Source: Bradyrhizobium sp. WD16
Lineage (GTDB): Bacteria > Pseudomonadota > Alphaproteobacteria > Rhizobiales > Xanthobacteraceae
NCBI RefSeq assembly: GCF_024181725.1
Contig: NZ_CP028908.1
Span: 1-64,000, forward strand
Direction of reading: 5' to 3'
Length of the DNA stretch: 64,000 nucleotides
Under the pieces are notes generated by a model. That model did not search any database, was not told the origin of the DNA, and saw only the letters and a program-made list of their open reading frames with translations. Position numbers and translations under genes: made by a program. Positions 28,726-38,129 of the stretch are shown in pieces (within the stretch, counting starts at the first letter, position 1; every line of letters starts with the position of its first letter).

Positions 28726-30024
28726 ATGACGCATCATGCTGTGATCATCGCCGGCGGCGGCATCGGCGGGCTGGCGACAGCCCTGACGCTCCACCAGATC
28801 GGCGTGCCCTGCCTCGTCGTCGAGGCGGTCCAGGAGATGCGCCCGCTCGGTGTCGGCATCAACCTGCAGCCCAACGCCGTGCGCGAGCTCGGTGATCTCG
28901 GCATCTCCGAGGCCGATCTCGACCGGGTCGGCGTGCCCGCCAGGGAATGGGCGCTGGTCGGGCTCAACGGCAACGACATCTATTCCGAGCCGCGCGGGCG
29001 CCTCGCCGGCTACGACTGGCCGCAATATGCGGTGCATCGTGGCCAATTCCACATGATGCTGCATGACAAGGTGGTGGAGCGCATCGGACCTGCCGCAGTC
29101 CGGCTGGGCAGCCGGGTGACCGGTTACCGGAAGAACGCCGACGGCGGCGTGACCGCGCTGATCGAACACGCCGACGGCGCGTCCTCCGAGGCGCACGGCG
29201 CGCTGCTGATCGGCGCCGACGGCATCCACTCGGCGGTCCGGGCGCAGATGCATCCCGCTCAGCCGCCGATCCACTGGGGCGGCGCGGTGATGTGGCGCGG
29301 CACGACGCTGGCAAAGCCGATCCGCACCGGCGCCTCCTTCGTCGGCCTCGGCACCCATCGCCAGCGCATGGTCATCTATCCGATCTCCCGTCCCGATCCG
29401 GCGACCGGCCTTGCGATGATCAACTGGATCGCCGAAGTGACCATGGACAACGCCGAGGGCTGGAAGCAGCGCGGCTGGTTCAGGCAGGTCGGCATCGACG
29501 ACTTCATCCACCACTTCGACAACTGGACCTGGGACTGGCTCGACGTCCCGGCGCTGATCCGGCAGGCGGACAGCGCCTATGAAAACCCGATGATCGACCG
29601 CGATCCGGTGCCGACCTGGCAGGACGGGCCGGTGGCGCTGCTCGGCGATGCCGCCCATGCGATGTATCCGACCGGATCGAATGGCGCGAGCCAGGCGATC
29701 GTCGATGCGCGCGTGCTCGGCGCCGCCATGGTCGACCATGGCGCGACGCCGGAAGCCCTCGCCGCCTACGATGCGAAGCTCTGCGGCCCGGTCTCGCAGC
29801 TGATCCTGCGCAATCGCGGCGCCGGGCCGTTCGGCCTGCTCAACATCGTCGACGAGCGTTGCGGCGGAACCTTCGACAACATCGACGACGTGATTGCGCC
29901 GCAGGAGCGCGCCGAATTCATGGCCGGCTACAAGGCCGCCGCCGGCTTTGCCATCGACCAGCTCAACAAGGCCGCGCCGACGATTGCGCCCGGCGCGCGG
30001 GCGAGCGACCTGCAGGCGGTCTGA
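28726..30024 (+). CDS. FAD-dependent monooxygenase (PHBH/salicylate-hydroxylase fold)
   Basis: Protein of 432 aa with the dinucleotide-binding GGGIGGLATAL at the N-terminus, the DG motif (GADGIHSAVRAQ, about residues 163-174) and the second FAD motif GDAAHAMYPTGSNGASQAI (about 307-325). This is a class A flavoprotein hydroxylase. It resembles the flavin-dependent oxidoreductases related to PhzS and 6-hydroxynicotinate/salicylate hydroxylases; the aromatic substrate cannot be assigned. It stands alone, with no catabolic operon around it. Confidence 0.85.
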   Translation: MTHHAVIIAGGGIGGLATALTLHQIGVPCLVVEAVQEMRPLGVGINLQPNAVRELGDLGISEADLDRVGVPAREWALVGLNGNDIYSEPRGRLAGYDWPQYAVHRGQFHMMLHDKVVERIGPAAVRLGSRVTGYRKNADGGVTALIEHADGASSEAHGALLIGADGIHSAVRAQMHPAQPPIHWGGAVMWRGTTLAKPIRTGASFVGLGTHRQRMVIYPISRPDPATGLAMINWIAEVTMDNAEGWKQRGWFRQVGIDDFIHHFDNWTWDWLDVPALIRQADSAYENPMIDRDPVPTWQDGPVALLGDAAHAMYPTGSNGASQAIVDARVLGAAMVDHGATPEALAAYDAKLCGPVSQLILRNRGAGPFGLLNIVDERCGGTFDNIDDVIAPQERAEFMAGYKAAAGFAIDQLNKAAPTIAPGARASDLQAV

Positions 30025-30129
30025 CCGCGCCCAGACCGCGCCCGGCGAGGACCTTTCCCGCACGGCTCTCGTCGCGCCCTACGGCATTGAACTTTCACGC
30101 TCTTTTTGAGCGCCGTGGTCAATTCCAGG

Positions 30130-30143
30130 TTGAGCCAGATCAA
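30130..30143 (+). promoter_or_regulatory. FixK/FNR-type box TTGAGCCAGATCAA
   Basis: Exact TTGA-N6-TCAA dyad about 113-126 nt upstream of the PAS-GGDEF start, the only gene it can plausibly control. It overlaps a 20-bp perfect palindrome (30138-30157). Confidence 0.6.
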
Positions 30144-30157
30144 GTCCGGACTTGATC
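30138..30157. promoter_or_regulatory. 20-bp perfect palindrome in PAS-GGDEF promoter region
   Basis: GATCAAGTCC followed by GGACTTGATC is a perfect dyad. It shares its first six bases with the right half of the FixK/FNR-like box, so a second regulator or a transcript hairpin could compete with the first. Its function is not known. Confidence 0.5.
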
Positions 30158-30255
30158 GGCGGTCATATGGTCAATGCCAAAACACAGGCCGATAGCGCCT
30201 CGATGCAGGCCGGTCTCGTCCGACGGCCGTTCCATGATTGAATGAGGATCTCTTG

Positions 30256-32805
30256 TTGCGTGTGCCCGCCAGCATGGATTCGACGTCCCGGCAGTCCACC
30301 GAGCAGGATGTGCAATTCGAACAGATACGGATTCTGTTCGGCTTTCCCGCGGTGATCCTCGCCAACCTCGCAAGCGCGCCGGTCACCGCCACGTTTTTCC
30401 GTCCGATCTTCCCGAGCTGGGCGCTGCTGACCTGGCTGTCTCTCGTCGCGATCGTCGTCGCGGCGAGATTGTTGCTCTGGCGCCGGTTCACGCGCTCCGT
30501 CACGGCGATCGACAGCGCCAGGCGCTGGGCATACGGCTTCACGCTCGGCTCGTTCGCGACCGGCTGCTTGTGGGGCCTGCTCGCGACGGTGGTGCTCAGG
30601 ACGGATGCCCCCGTCTATCATGTCTTCGCGTCATTCGTCGTCGGCGGCATGACGGCCGGGGCCGTCTTGCGCAACTCGGCCTTTCTGCCCGCATTTTACG
30701 GATTCGCCGCACCAACGCTGCTGCCGCTCGTCGTCACATTGTTCGTCAGGAATGCCCCCCTGTCGAATGTGATGGCCATTATGCTCTGTGTTCTGGCCGT
30801 CGTCCTGTTAATTCTCGGATACGACTACAATCAATTCATCATGCGCTATATCCGCCTCCAGCTTGACCAGACGAAAACGAACGCGGATCTGGCGCACACG
30901 GCGGCGGAATTGCAGCTGATGATCGCCGACCACGAGCAGGCTGCCGCGGCACTCATGGTGAGCAACCAGCGCCTCGCCGCGATCGGCGAGAGCGCCCAGG
31001 ACGCCTTCGTCATCGCCGGCCCAAATGGAAGCATCACGTACTGGAATCCGGCGGCGGAGCGCATGTTCGGCTACGAGGCCGCAGAGATCATCGGGCGCGA
31101 TGTCCACACCGTGCTGGCGCCGCAGCGTTATCATGCCAAGGCGCTCGACGGCCAGAAGCGCTTCGCCTCCACCGGAACGGGCGAGGTGGTCGGAAAGACC
31201 ATGGCCTTGTCCGCGCTGCGCAAGGATGGGACGGAATTTCCCGCCGACATTTCCATTTCGGCAATGCGGCTCGGCGATGCCTGGCACAGCCTCGGGGTCG
31301 TGCGCGATACCACCGACCGGCGCCGCGCCGAAGCGGAACTGCGTGAGCGGGAGACCGAGCTCCGGGAGGCGCAGGCCCTGGCGCGCTTCGGCAGCTGGAG
31401 CTGGTCGCGGGACGAAGACATCTTCAAATGGTCGAACGAGCTCTACCGGATGTTCGGGCTAGATCCGGACGTGCCGCTGCCGACGATCGCGGAATTCGCA
31501 AACATCCTCTCGCCGGAAGGCTTCAAGCGGCAAGATGACGCGTTTGTACTCTGTAAAAAGACCGGCGCCCCCTTCGAAATCGACCTGGAGGCGTCGAGGG
31601 CCGACGGCACGACGATGTGGATCACGGTTCGCGGGCGGGCCGACCACGACGCTTCCGGACGGGTCTCGCGGATCTACGGCACGGTCCAGGACATTACTGC
31701 GCGCAAGCTTGCCGAGCAAAGCATCGCAAAATTGCACCAGCAGATGACCGCCAACGTCGCTGTGCTCAAGCAGCACGAGCAGGACATGACGACGATCGCG
31801 AAGCTGAGCGATATCCTGCAGTCGTGCCGCACCACCGGGGAGGCGTATCCGATCATCGCGGCGACGGCGAACCGACTGTTTCGCGACACCAGCGGCGCGC
31901 TGGCCATCGTCATCGAGGACACCAACGAGCTGGAAGCAGTCACCCAATGGGGCACCGATCAGGCGATATTGGCCCATTTCACGTTCGACGATTGCTGGGC
32001 GCTGCGAACGGGACAACGATACGAAGTCAGGGAGGCCGGCTCCACGGTCTGCAGCCATTTCAAGTCGCCGCCCTGCGGACCCTATGTCTGCCTGCCGCTC
32101 ACCGTCCGCGGCGACACGACCGGACTGCTGCATGTCAATCTGCCGGCCGGGCAATCGTTCGATGAGGACATGTTCGTCCGGATGGCCAGCTTCGGCGACG
32201 TCGCCAAACTGTCGTTGTCCAACTCGAGGCTGCGGGAAACGCTGAGCGAGCAGGCGATCCGCGATCAGCTCACCACCCTGTTCAATCGCCACTACCTCGT
32301 GGAAACCCTGCCGCGCGAGATCCGTCGCGCCGAGCGGGACAACAGCTCGCTCTGTATCGCAATGCTGGACATCGATTACTTCAAGACCTTCAACGACACG
32401 CATGGCCACGATGCCGGCGACGCGCTCTTGAGAGAACTCGGCACGTATCTGCGCGCGTCTCTGCGCGCCGGCGACATCGCCTGCCGCTACGGCGGCGAGG
32501 AATTCCTGCTGGTGCTGCCCGAGTGCGGCATCGACGACGCCCGCAGGCGTCTTCAGCAGATCTGTCTCGATATCAGTCGAAAGACGGTCGTGTTCCACAG
32601 CCAGGATCTGCCGCGCGTGACGATCTCCGCCGGCCTCGCCGAGCTGAGCGAAGATCTTTCATCTCCCGACATGCTGATTGCAGCCGCCGACGATGCGCTC
32701 TATGCCGCCAAGCGGAACGGACGAAATCGCGTCGAGACCTACGCTGCCGACATGCAAAACGCCATCGCCCCGGTTCCGCCAGGCAACGTCGGCACGACGC
32801 ACTGA
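30256..32805 (+). CDS. Membrane PAS-PAS-GAF diguanylate cyclase (GGEEF)
   Basis: About 849 aa. Start choice: TTG 30256 has GAGGA 7 nt upstream; TTG 30238 and ATG 30274 are in-frame alternatives. Five to six membrane helices occupy the first 200 residues, then two PAS domains (about 240-355 and 365-490), a GAF-like domain (about 520-660) and a C-terminal GGDEF domain with GGEEF and an upstream RxxD inhibitory site (RAGD, five residues before). It should make c-di-GMP from two GTP with product inhibition. The FixK/FNR-like box upstream suggests oxygen control. There is no EAL domain. Its product could feed the PilZ synthase at 0.5-2.5 kb and the Tad pilus. Confidence 0.9.
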   Translation: MRVPASMDSTSRQSTEQDVQFEQIRILFGFPAVILANLASAPVTATFFRPIFPSWALLTWLSLVAIVVAARLLLWRRFTRSVTAIDSARRWAYGFTLGSFATGCLWGLLATVVLRTDAPVYHVFASFVVGGMTAGAVLRNSAFLPAFYGFAAPTLLPLVVTLFVRNAPLSNVMAIMLCVLAVVLLILGYDYNQFIMRYIRLQLDQTKTNADLAHTAAELQLMIADHEQAAAALMVSNQRLAAIGESAQDAFVIAGPNGSITYWNPAAERMFGYEAAEIIGRDVHTVLAPQRYHAKALDGQKRFASTGTGEVVGKTMALSALRKDGTEFPADISISAMRLGDAWHSLGVVRDTTDRRRAEAELRERETELREAQALARFGSWSWSRDEDIFKWSNELYRMFGLDPDVPLPTIAEFANILSPEGFKRQDDAFVLCKKTGAPFEIDLEASRADGTTMWITVRGRADHDASGRVSRIYGTVQDITARKLAEQSIAKLHQQMTANVAVLKQHEQDMTTIAKLSDILQSCRTTGEAYPIIAATANRLFRDTSGALAIVIEDTNELEAVTQWGTDQAILAHFTFDDCWALRTGQRYEVREAGSTVCSHFKSPPCGPYVCLPLTVRGDTTGLLHVNLPAGQSFDEDMFVRMASFGDVAKLSLSNSRLRETLSEQAIRDQLTTLFNRHYLVETLPREIRRAERDNSSLCIAMLDIDYFKTFNDTHGHDAGDALLRELGTYLRASLRAGDIACRYGGEEFLLVLPECGIDDARRRLQQICLDISRKTVVFHSQDLPRVTISAGLAELSEDLSSPDMLIAAADDALYAAKRNGRNRVETYAADMQNAIAPVPPGNVGTTH

Positions 32806-32875
32806 CACCCTGTTTCCACAGCTCGCCGCCCGGAAGTTTCCTCGAAGCGGCTGCATGCGCCGCGTCCGATGGCGG

Positions 32876-33403
32876 CTATGGCTCGCGCTGGATGATGCGA
32901 TAGCTCGAATTCAGCAAGCCGAGGTTGTTGTTGATGGTCGGATTGTCCGGGTCGCGCCGAAGGGCCTGTTCGAATTTCGCCCGCGCCGCGGCGAGATTGC
33001 CGCGCAGCATATAGGAATAGCCCAGGTTATTGAGGACCTGGGTGGTCTCTCCACCGAGCCGGATCGCTTGCCGATAGGCCCGATCGGCGAGGTCGAATCG
33101 CCGGGTCCGATCATAGCTCGCGGCAAGACCGATCCATGCGGCGGCGTCTTTCGGCGCCTTCTCGACCGCGTCCTGAAAGTAGCGCTCCGCGAGCCCGTAA
33201 TTGCCGCGATTGAGAAACTCCGTCCCCAGCCGCAACGGCTCGTCGGAGGGATAGTATTTGACGTCCTCGGGGTCCTGCACCACCGCGGTCGTTCTCGGCG
33301 CCGGCTCGACGACTTGCACGGGCACCGCTTCGCCGAGCGTTTCGCAGCCCGCCAGCGCGACCGCCAGCGGCCCAAGTGCCAAGAAGAGAAGGACACGCGA
33401 CAT
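32876..33403 (-). CDS. tadD: TadD-like TPR lipoprotein of the Tad pilus
   Basis: Protein of 175 aa with a lipoprotein signal (lipobox LAGC, Cys about residue 20) and three TPR units (LGTEFLNRGNYGLAERYFQDA, AWIGLAASYDRTRRFDLADRAYRQA as two adjacent blocks, then YMLRGNLAAARAKFEQAL). TadD/PilF-type lipoproteins help assemble the outer-membrane secretin. It is the last gene of the minus-strand operon with cpaC, consistent with that job. Confidence 0.8.
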   Translation of the reverse strand: MSRVLLFLALGPLAVALAGCETLGEAVPVQVVEPAPRTTAVVQDPEDVKYYPSDEPLRLGTEFLNRGNYGLAERYFQDAVEKAPKDAAAWIGLAASYDRTRRFDLADRAYRQAIRLGGETTQVLNNLGYSYMLRGNLAAARAKFEQALRRDPDNPTINNNLGLLNSSYRIIQREP

Positions 33404-33478
33404 CAGATTCCCAACAGCCGTCCAGGCCCGTGACGATGCCCGTCACACAACTTAAATCCCGGTCGCTTGCCGCACCTG

Positions 33479-33862
33479 CTATTGCCCGCCATAGCCGCCC
33501 ATTCCGCCCCCGCCACCACCGGACGTGGAGCCGGACGCACCCGCGGTCGGCAGAATGACCGGAGCGAGGGTCGGCTGGGCCGCGCCCGCTCTGCGCGGAT
33601 TCCGATAGCGCTGGATCGCGCTGACCATACGCTCGCCGTTGGCCGGGATACGCCGGTTGCCGACATAGCGCGGCCACGGATCGATGATGTGGGTGACCGC
33701 GTTCACGTCCCGCGCATCGCCGGCGCTGACCGAGATCGTGTCGAGCCGTTGAAAATAGCGTGCCATCTCGTCCAGGAACGGCTCGTCGGCGCGCGCCGCG
33801 CCGCCGTTCACGAGGATCGTCAGCAACGCCAATCCGACCATTGTCCTCATGTTGAGCTCCAT
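33479..33862 (-). CDS. Small secreted Tad-cluster protein
   Basis: About 127 aa (ATG 33862; ATG 33850 also possible). Signal peptide to about residue 25, then a conserved-looking core: SAGDARDVNAVTHIIDPWP followed by NRRIPANGERMVSAIQRYR. I have seen this SGDA/DPWP/NG-RM/RY pattern in short proteins encoded beside alphaproteobacterial pilus genes. The tail is Gly-rich. It lies between cpaC and tadD, where cpaD often sits in other Tad loci; no cpaD is recognisable in this window, so it might take over part of that role. This is inference. Confidence 0.6.
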   Translation of the reverse strand: MELNMRTMVGLALLTILVNGGAARADEPFLDEMARYFQRLDTISVSAGDARDVNAVTHIIDPWPRYVGNRRIPANGERMVSAIQRYRNPRRAGAAQPTLAPVILPTAGASGSTSGGGGGGMGGYGGQ

Positions 33863-33878
33863 ATCCCGGCCCTCATGC

Positions 33879-35474
33879 TCATTTCGGCGGCAGCGGCATG
33901 ATATAGCCGTAAGGCCCCTGCACTTCGCCTCCCGAGGTGACGTAGTCGTTATAGCGCTTACGGACTTCCGGCCGCCCCATCAGGAAGAGATCGACATCGT
34001 TGCCCGGCAGCTGCTTGTCGAACGGCGTCGCCAGAGCCTGTCCGGGAACGGCCGGCGCCGCCAGATGCGGCGTGACGATGACGACGAGTTCGGTCTCGTT
34101 CTGGTGATAGGCCGTGCTTCGGAACAAGGCTCCGAGCACGGGCACCGAGCCGATCCACGGCAGCTGCGACACGTCGCGAAGGTTATCCGACTGAAGCAGG
34201 CCGGCGATCGCGAAGCTCTGGCCGTCGCGCATTTCGATCGTCGTTCGCGCCTCGCGCTTGGTCAGGGACGGAACCGTGGTGCCGGAGATCGAGACGGCGT
34301 TGGTGTAATCCAGTTCGCTCACCGACGGCGTCAGCCTCAAGTTGATGACGCCGCTCGCCAGGACCGTCGGCACGAAGCTGAGCTGAACGCCGAACGGATG
34401 ATATTCCGTCGTGATCAGCGGCGTCGCCCCCGCCGACGGTTGCACGGTCGGCACCGGGTATTCGCCGCCGGCGAGAAAACTTGCGGTGTCGCCGGACAAG
34501 GCGACGAGGTCCGGCTCCGCCAGCCGGCGGGCCAGGCCCTTCGACTCGAGCGCGGTGAGCAGGACGTCGACGCTGATCCCCTTGTTGGCGAGATTGAGCA
34601 ACCCGACGCCGAACGGCTGCGACAGCGTGCTGCCGGCGAAGGTGCTGACCGTACTTAAGACGGGTAAACCGCCCGCCGTCGACGTCCCCGTGCCCTGAAT
34701 GGTTCGGCCGGCCTGGGTGACGCTGCCCGTCCCGACATTGACGCCGCGGCTGCCGCCATCGCCGGCAAACCACTTGACGCCGAGGTCGCGTTCCGCCTGA
34801 CGGCTGATTTCGATGAAACGAACCCGGAGAAGCACCTGCTGCGACGCAGCGATCCGCATCGCGTTCACGACATATCTGTCGGGCTCTTTGCCCTCCGGCG
34901 GCGTGACCATGCCCTTGGCGATCGTCATCGCCTTGTCGGCGTCCGCCGCATTGCGTGCTTCGCCGCTCAAGACGATCTGGTCGTTGTCGGCGGAGACCCG
35001 AATGCCCGGACTGTTGGTGCCGGTCCGAATCTTGTCCGCAATGATATTTGTGTCGATCGTCACCTGCACGTCGATGATGGCGACCACATGCTTGCTGCGA
35101 TCAAACAGCGAAATGTTGGTGGTGCCCGACTTCTTCCCCTGAACATAGATGATCCGGTCGGACATCGGCAGGACGTCGGCAATATCCGGCGCCCCGACGA
35201 CGGCCGAATCGAACGCAGCATCCACCCGGAAGGTCCGCGATTTGTTGCGGGTCACGACGATACGCCGCACCACCGTACCTTCATCCTGAATGCTGCTCTG
35301 CGATGGCGGACCGGCTGACGCTTTCGTCGCGCTGCAATACTCAACGAAGACGAAAGCTGTCGCGAAAACAAGCGACGCGATCAAGGCGCGCCGGGCGAAC
35401 TGGATCGCTCGCGAGTCACGACCTCGAACGCAGTATGAAGGCGAAGACAACAACCGACGCACGGAACCGGGCAT
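33879..35474 (-). CDS. cpaC: Tad pilus outer-membrane secretin CpaC/RcpA
   Basis: About 531 aa from ATG 35474, with an N-terminal signal, an N-domain/BON-like region (RVDAAFDSAVVGAPDIADVL, IYVQGKKSGTTNISLFD) and the secretin core (VDVLLTALESKGLARRLAEP, then LLQSDNLRDVSQLPWIGSVP, and ELVVIVTPHLAAP). It forms the outer-membrane ring through which Flp pili pass. It sits 120 nt downstream of a GGDEF-EAL gene on the same strand, so second-messenger control and secretin expression may be linked. Confidence 0.9.
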   Translation of the reverse strand: MPGSVRRLLSSPSYCVRGRDSRAIQFARRALIASLVFATAFVFVEYCSATKASAGPPSQSSIQDEGTVVRRIVVTRNKSRTFRVDAAFDSAVVGAPDIADVLPMSDRIIYVQGKKSGTTNISLFDRSKHVVAIIDVQVTIDTNIIADKIRTGTNSPGIRVSADNDQIVLSGEARNAADADKAMTIAKGMVTPPEGKEPDRYVVNAMRIAASQQVLLRVRFIEISRQAERDLGVKWFAGDGGSRGVNVGTGSVTQAGRTIQGTGTSTAGGLPVLSTVSTFAGSTLSQPFGVGLLNLANKGISVDVLLTALESKGLARRLAEPDLVALSGDTASFLAGGEYPVPTVQPSAGATPLITTEYHPFGVQLSFVPTVLASGVINLRLTPSVSELDYTNAVSISGTTVPSLTKREARTTIEMRDGQSFAIAGLLQSDNLRDVSQLPWIGSVPVLGALFRSTAYHQNETELVVIVTPHLAAPAVPGQALATPFDKQLPGNDVDLFLMGRPEVRKRYNDYVTSGGEVQGPYGYIMPLPPK

Positions 35475-35593
35475 TCCCCACCCCCTGCTCCCGTAGATTT
35501 CATTTTCCCGAGACCGCCACTTTTTCAACCTGACCACCTGTCCATTGGTTGTCAAGCTCACGTCTAAGAGCCGGCATTTGCAGGCCATTCCGC

Positions 35594-37429
35594 TCAAACA
35601 CGGTTGAGGCTCCCACGCCGCAGCACCATTTCCGTCTGTTGCGATGGAATCGCTTTGCCGAAATAATGCCCCTGGATGCAGCGGCAGCCGGCCTTGACCA
35701 GGAACTCGAGCTGCGCCGCGGTCTCGACGCCTTCGGCGACCGTCTCGATATTGAACTCGCGCGCCAGTCCGATCGTCGCGCGGACAATCGCGGCGCTGCC
35801 CCCGTCGTCGGGCAGGCCTCTGACGAACTGCTGGGCGATCTTGAGGCGGTGCACATGAAAGGCAAGCAGATACTCCAAGGAGGAGTATCCAGTTCCGAAG
35901 TCGTCAATGGCGACCCGCACGCCAAGGGCGCGCAGCCGTTCAATCGTATCGCCGCCCGCCTGACTCGTCTCCATCAGGATTGATTCGGTCAGCTCGAGCT
36001 CGATCGCTCCAGGATCGATACCGTTTTCGCGGAGCGCCGCGGCGAGGTCGCGCTCGAATTCGAACGGCGGGGCGAGTTGGACCGCCGACAGATTGAAGGA
36101 GGTGATCGGCGGCATGATGGCCATCGATCGCCACGTCCGAACCTGTCGGCAGACCTCGCCGAGCACCCAGCGTCCGAGCGGTACGATCAGCCCGCTCTTT
36201 TCCGCGGCGGCGATGAACTGACCCGGCAGCAGAAGTCCACGCCGCGGATGGTTCCAGCGTACCAGCGCCTCGAGGCCAGCGATGCGGCCGGACGGAATAT
36301 CGACCTGCGGTTGATAATGGAGCTCGAACTCGTTGCGTTCGAGCGCGCTCCGCAATTCTCCAACCAACGTGACACGTTCGCGCACCATCAGATCCAATTC
36401 GGCGGAATGGAACCGATACTGGTTGCGACCGCCATCCTTGGCCTGGCGAAGCGCGAGGTCGGCTTCCCTGAACAGCTCTTCGGCATTTGGGACGCCGGGA
36501 CGATAGATCGTGATGCCGATGCTGACCGTCACGTGGACCTCGCTGCCGAGGATCGAATACGGCCCGGCCACGCTGGACATGATCCTGGTGGCGAGAAGCG
36601 CGGCTTCGGCTGGATCGGTGAGCCCAGGCAGGAGAATTGCGAACTCGTCGCCGCTGAAGCGCGCAACGGAATCGCTTTTCCGGACGACACCCGTCAGGCG
36701 CAGTGCCAATGCCTTGAGCAGTTCATCGCCTTTTGAATGACCGAGCGTGTCGTTGACGTCCTTGAAGCGGTCGATATCCAGATAAAAGATGGCAAACGGC
36801 TCGGCGGTGCGCTTGCCAACGGCAAATGCCTGCGCCGCGAGCCCCATGAAGGCCTCCCGGTTCGGCAGCTCGGTGAGTGGATCCGTGTGCGCCTGATGCG
36901 CGAGCGCCAATTCCGCTCTCTTTCGGTCGTCGATGTCGATGAGGATGCCCTCGATCGCGAGCAGCCGCTCGTCCGTGTCATAGACGCCATGCATGCGGTT
37001 CTCGAACCAGAGATAGCGGCCATCGCTCGTACGAATGCGGTATTCGCCTCCCATCTGATGGGAATTACCACTGGAGACTATCGCGATATCGGACAACAGG
37101 CGCGGCCGATCGCGGGGATGGACACTCTCGAGATACAGCTCAGGCGCGTCCAGGAGCTCGTCCGGATCGTAACCGTAGCGTGTGACGTTGCGCGAGACAT
37201 AGATCACCCCGTGGGGTGGCAACGGCTCCAGGCGGTAGAGGATAGCCGCGACATTCTCGATGATGCGCGCGGCGACGGCGATGTCGCCGAGGTCCGCCCC
37301 CGCATTCGCGGCGCCCGGACCGGCTGCGGCTTTCGATGGCGCCGCGTCTCGGCGCACCGCCAGAAACAGCAGAGCGGCAAGCGCCGCGCCGAACGCAATC
37401 GCCACGACGATCAGCGCCGAACCGCTCAT
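35594..37429 (-). CDS. PAS-GGDEF-EAL c-di-GMP enzyme, first gene of minus-strand tad operon
   Basis: Protein of 611 aa with one N-terminal membrane helix (5-25), a PAS domain (about 55-170), a GGDEF domain whose motif is SGDEF (259-263) with an intact RxxD site (RKSD 250-253), and an EAL domain (EALVRW at 387-392, NLSAVQL, ELTES, IDDFGTGYSSL, AEGVE). The EAL metal and general-base residues appear present, and the usual LKID is LKIA with the lysine kept. I expect a working phosphodiesterase. The first Gly of GGDEF is Ser, so cyclase activity may be weak or allosteric. It heads the operon with cpaC and tadD, and two FixK/FNR-like boxes lie in its promoter gap. Confidence 0.9.
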   Translation of the reverse strand: MSGSALIVVAIAFGAALAALLFLAVRRDAAPSKAAAGPGAANAGADLGDIAVAARIIENVAAILYRLEPLPPHGVIYVSRNVTRYGYDPDELLDAPELYLESVHPRDRPRLLSDIAIVSSGNSHQMGGEYRIRTSDGRYLWFENRMHGVYDTDERLLAIEGILIDIDDRKRAELALAHQAHTDPLTELPNREAFMGLAAQAFAVGKRTAEPFAIFYLDIDRFKDVNDTLGHSKGDELLKALALRLTGVVRKSDSVARFSGDEFAILLPGLTDPAEAALLATRIMSSVAGPYSILGSEVHVTVSIGITIYRPGVPNAEELFREADLALRQAKDGGRNQYRFHSAELDLMVRERVTLVGELRSALERNEFELHYQPQVDIPSGRIAGLEALVRWNHPRRGLLLPGQFIAAAEKSGLIVPLGRWVLGEVCRQVRTWRSMAIMPPITSFNLSAVQLAPPFEFERDLAAALRENGIDPGAIELELTESILMETSQAGGDTIERLRALGVRVAIDDFGTGYSSLEYLLAFHVHRLKIAQQFVRGLPDDGGSAAIVRATIGLAREFNIETVAEGVETAAQLEFLVKAGCRCIQGHYFGKAIPSQQTEMVLRRGSLNRV

Positions 37430-37602
37430 CGCGGCAACGCCCGGCGGACTCCGCGACGACCGGCGATCGCAGGGACGATGCGATGAATGTTGCCAGCTTG
37501 CACCGATGAGCAGGCGCGCGCCATCCGCGGACCTCGTTCGACGACTTGATCTTCAGGAGGCAGGCAGGTCTGGATTGATGACAGCGGCCGCTCGCACCTG
37601 CG

Positions 37603-37616
37603 TTGACCTGCGTCAA
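37603..37616. promoter_or_regulatory. FixK/FNR-type box TTGACCTGCGTCAA
   Basis: Exact TTGA-N6-TCAA dyad in the 417-bp gap between the GGDEF-EAL gene (minus, start 37429) and flp (plus, start 37847). It is 174 nt from the first and 231 nt from the second. Confidence 0.6.
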
Positions 37617-37732
37617 AGCCACGGCTGGTGGACGTTGCGGGCTTAGACTGCACGGCAACTCGCCCGCACAGCCCGACCGGCAGCCGCAGCGGCGCACCTC
37701 GCGCACCGGTGCCGAGGGCACGTCGAGTTCCA

Positions 37733-37746
37733 TTGATACAAGTCAA
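37733..37746. promoter_or_regulatory. FixK/FNR-type box TTGATACAAGTCAA
   Basis: Second exact dyad in the same gap, 100 nt upstream of the flp start and therefore the better candidate for the pilin operon. The flp gene has GGGAG before its ATG. Confidence 0.65.
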
Positions 37747-37846
37747 ACCCGCATCCGTGGGGCCGATTACTGTATAGATAGAGTTATCGAGCACACGCTA
37801 CCTCAAGTTCCTTCATCGCTCGCGTCGAGTCATTGGGAGAATTCAC

Positions 37847-38035
37847 ATGCGTAGGCTGGCATCAAAGGTTGCGGGATACCTGTCGATCGAATCGGAGAGG
37901 GGCGTCACCGCCATCGAGTATGGGTTGATCGCATCGTTGATCGCGGTCGCGATCATCGTTGCCGTCGCGCTCGTCGGCACGAACCTGGCCGCGATTTTCA
38001 ACTACATCGCGGGAAAGCTGACTCCTCCCGCCTAG
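37847..38035 (+). CDS. flp: Flp-type pilin
   Basis: Prepilin of 62 aa with a short basic leader, the Flp motif GVTAIEYGLIASLIAVAII (Gly before the cleavage point, Glu at +5, Tyr at +6) and a hydrophobic helix, then a short tail. It is cleaved by the CpaA peptidase encoded next and polymerises into the Tad pilus fibre. First gene of the plus-strand tad operon. Confidence 0.95.
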   Translation: MRRLASKVAGYLSIESERGVTAIEYGLIASLIAVAIIVAVALVGTNLAAIFNYIAGKLTPPA

Positions 38036-38129
38036 TGCGGGTGATCGCAGCTCGGTCGCATCGCGCGGGGCAGCTCCTGGGTTTGCGACGGAACCGATGT
38101 GCGCGACCCGCAAGCCTTTCGGGGCAGTC

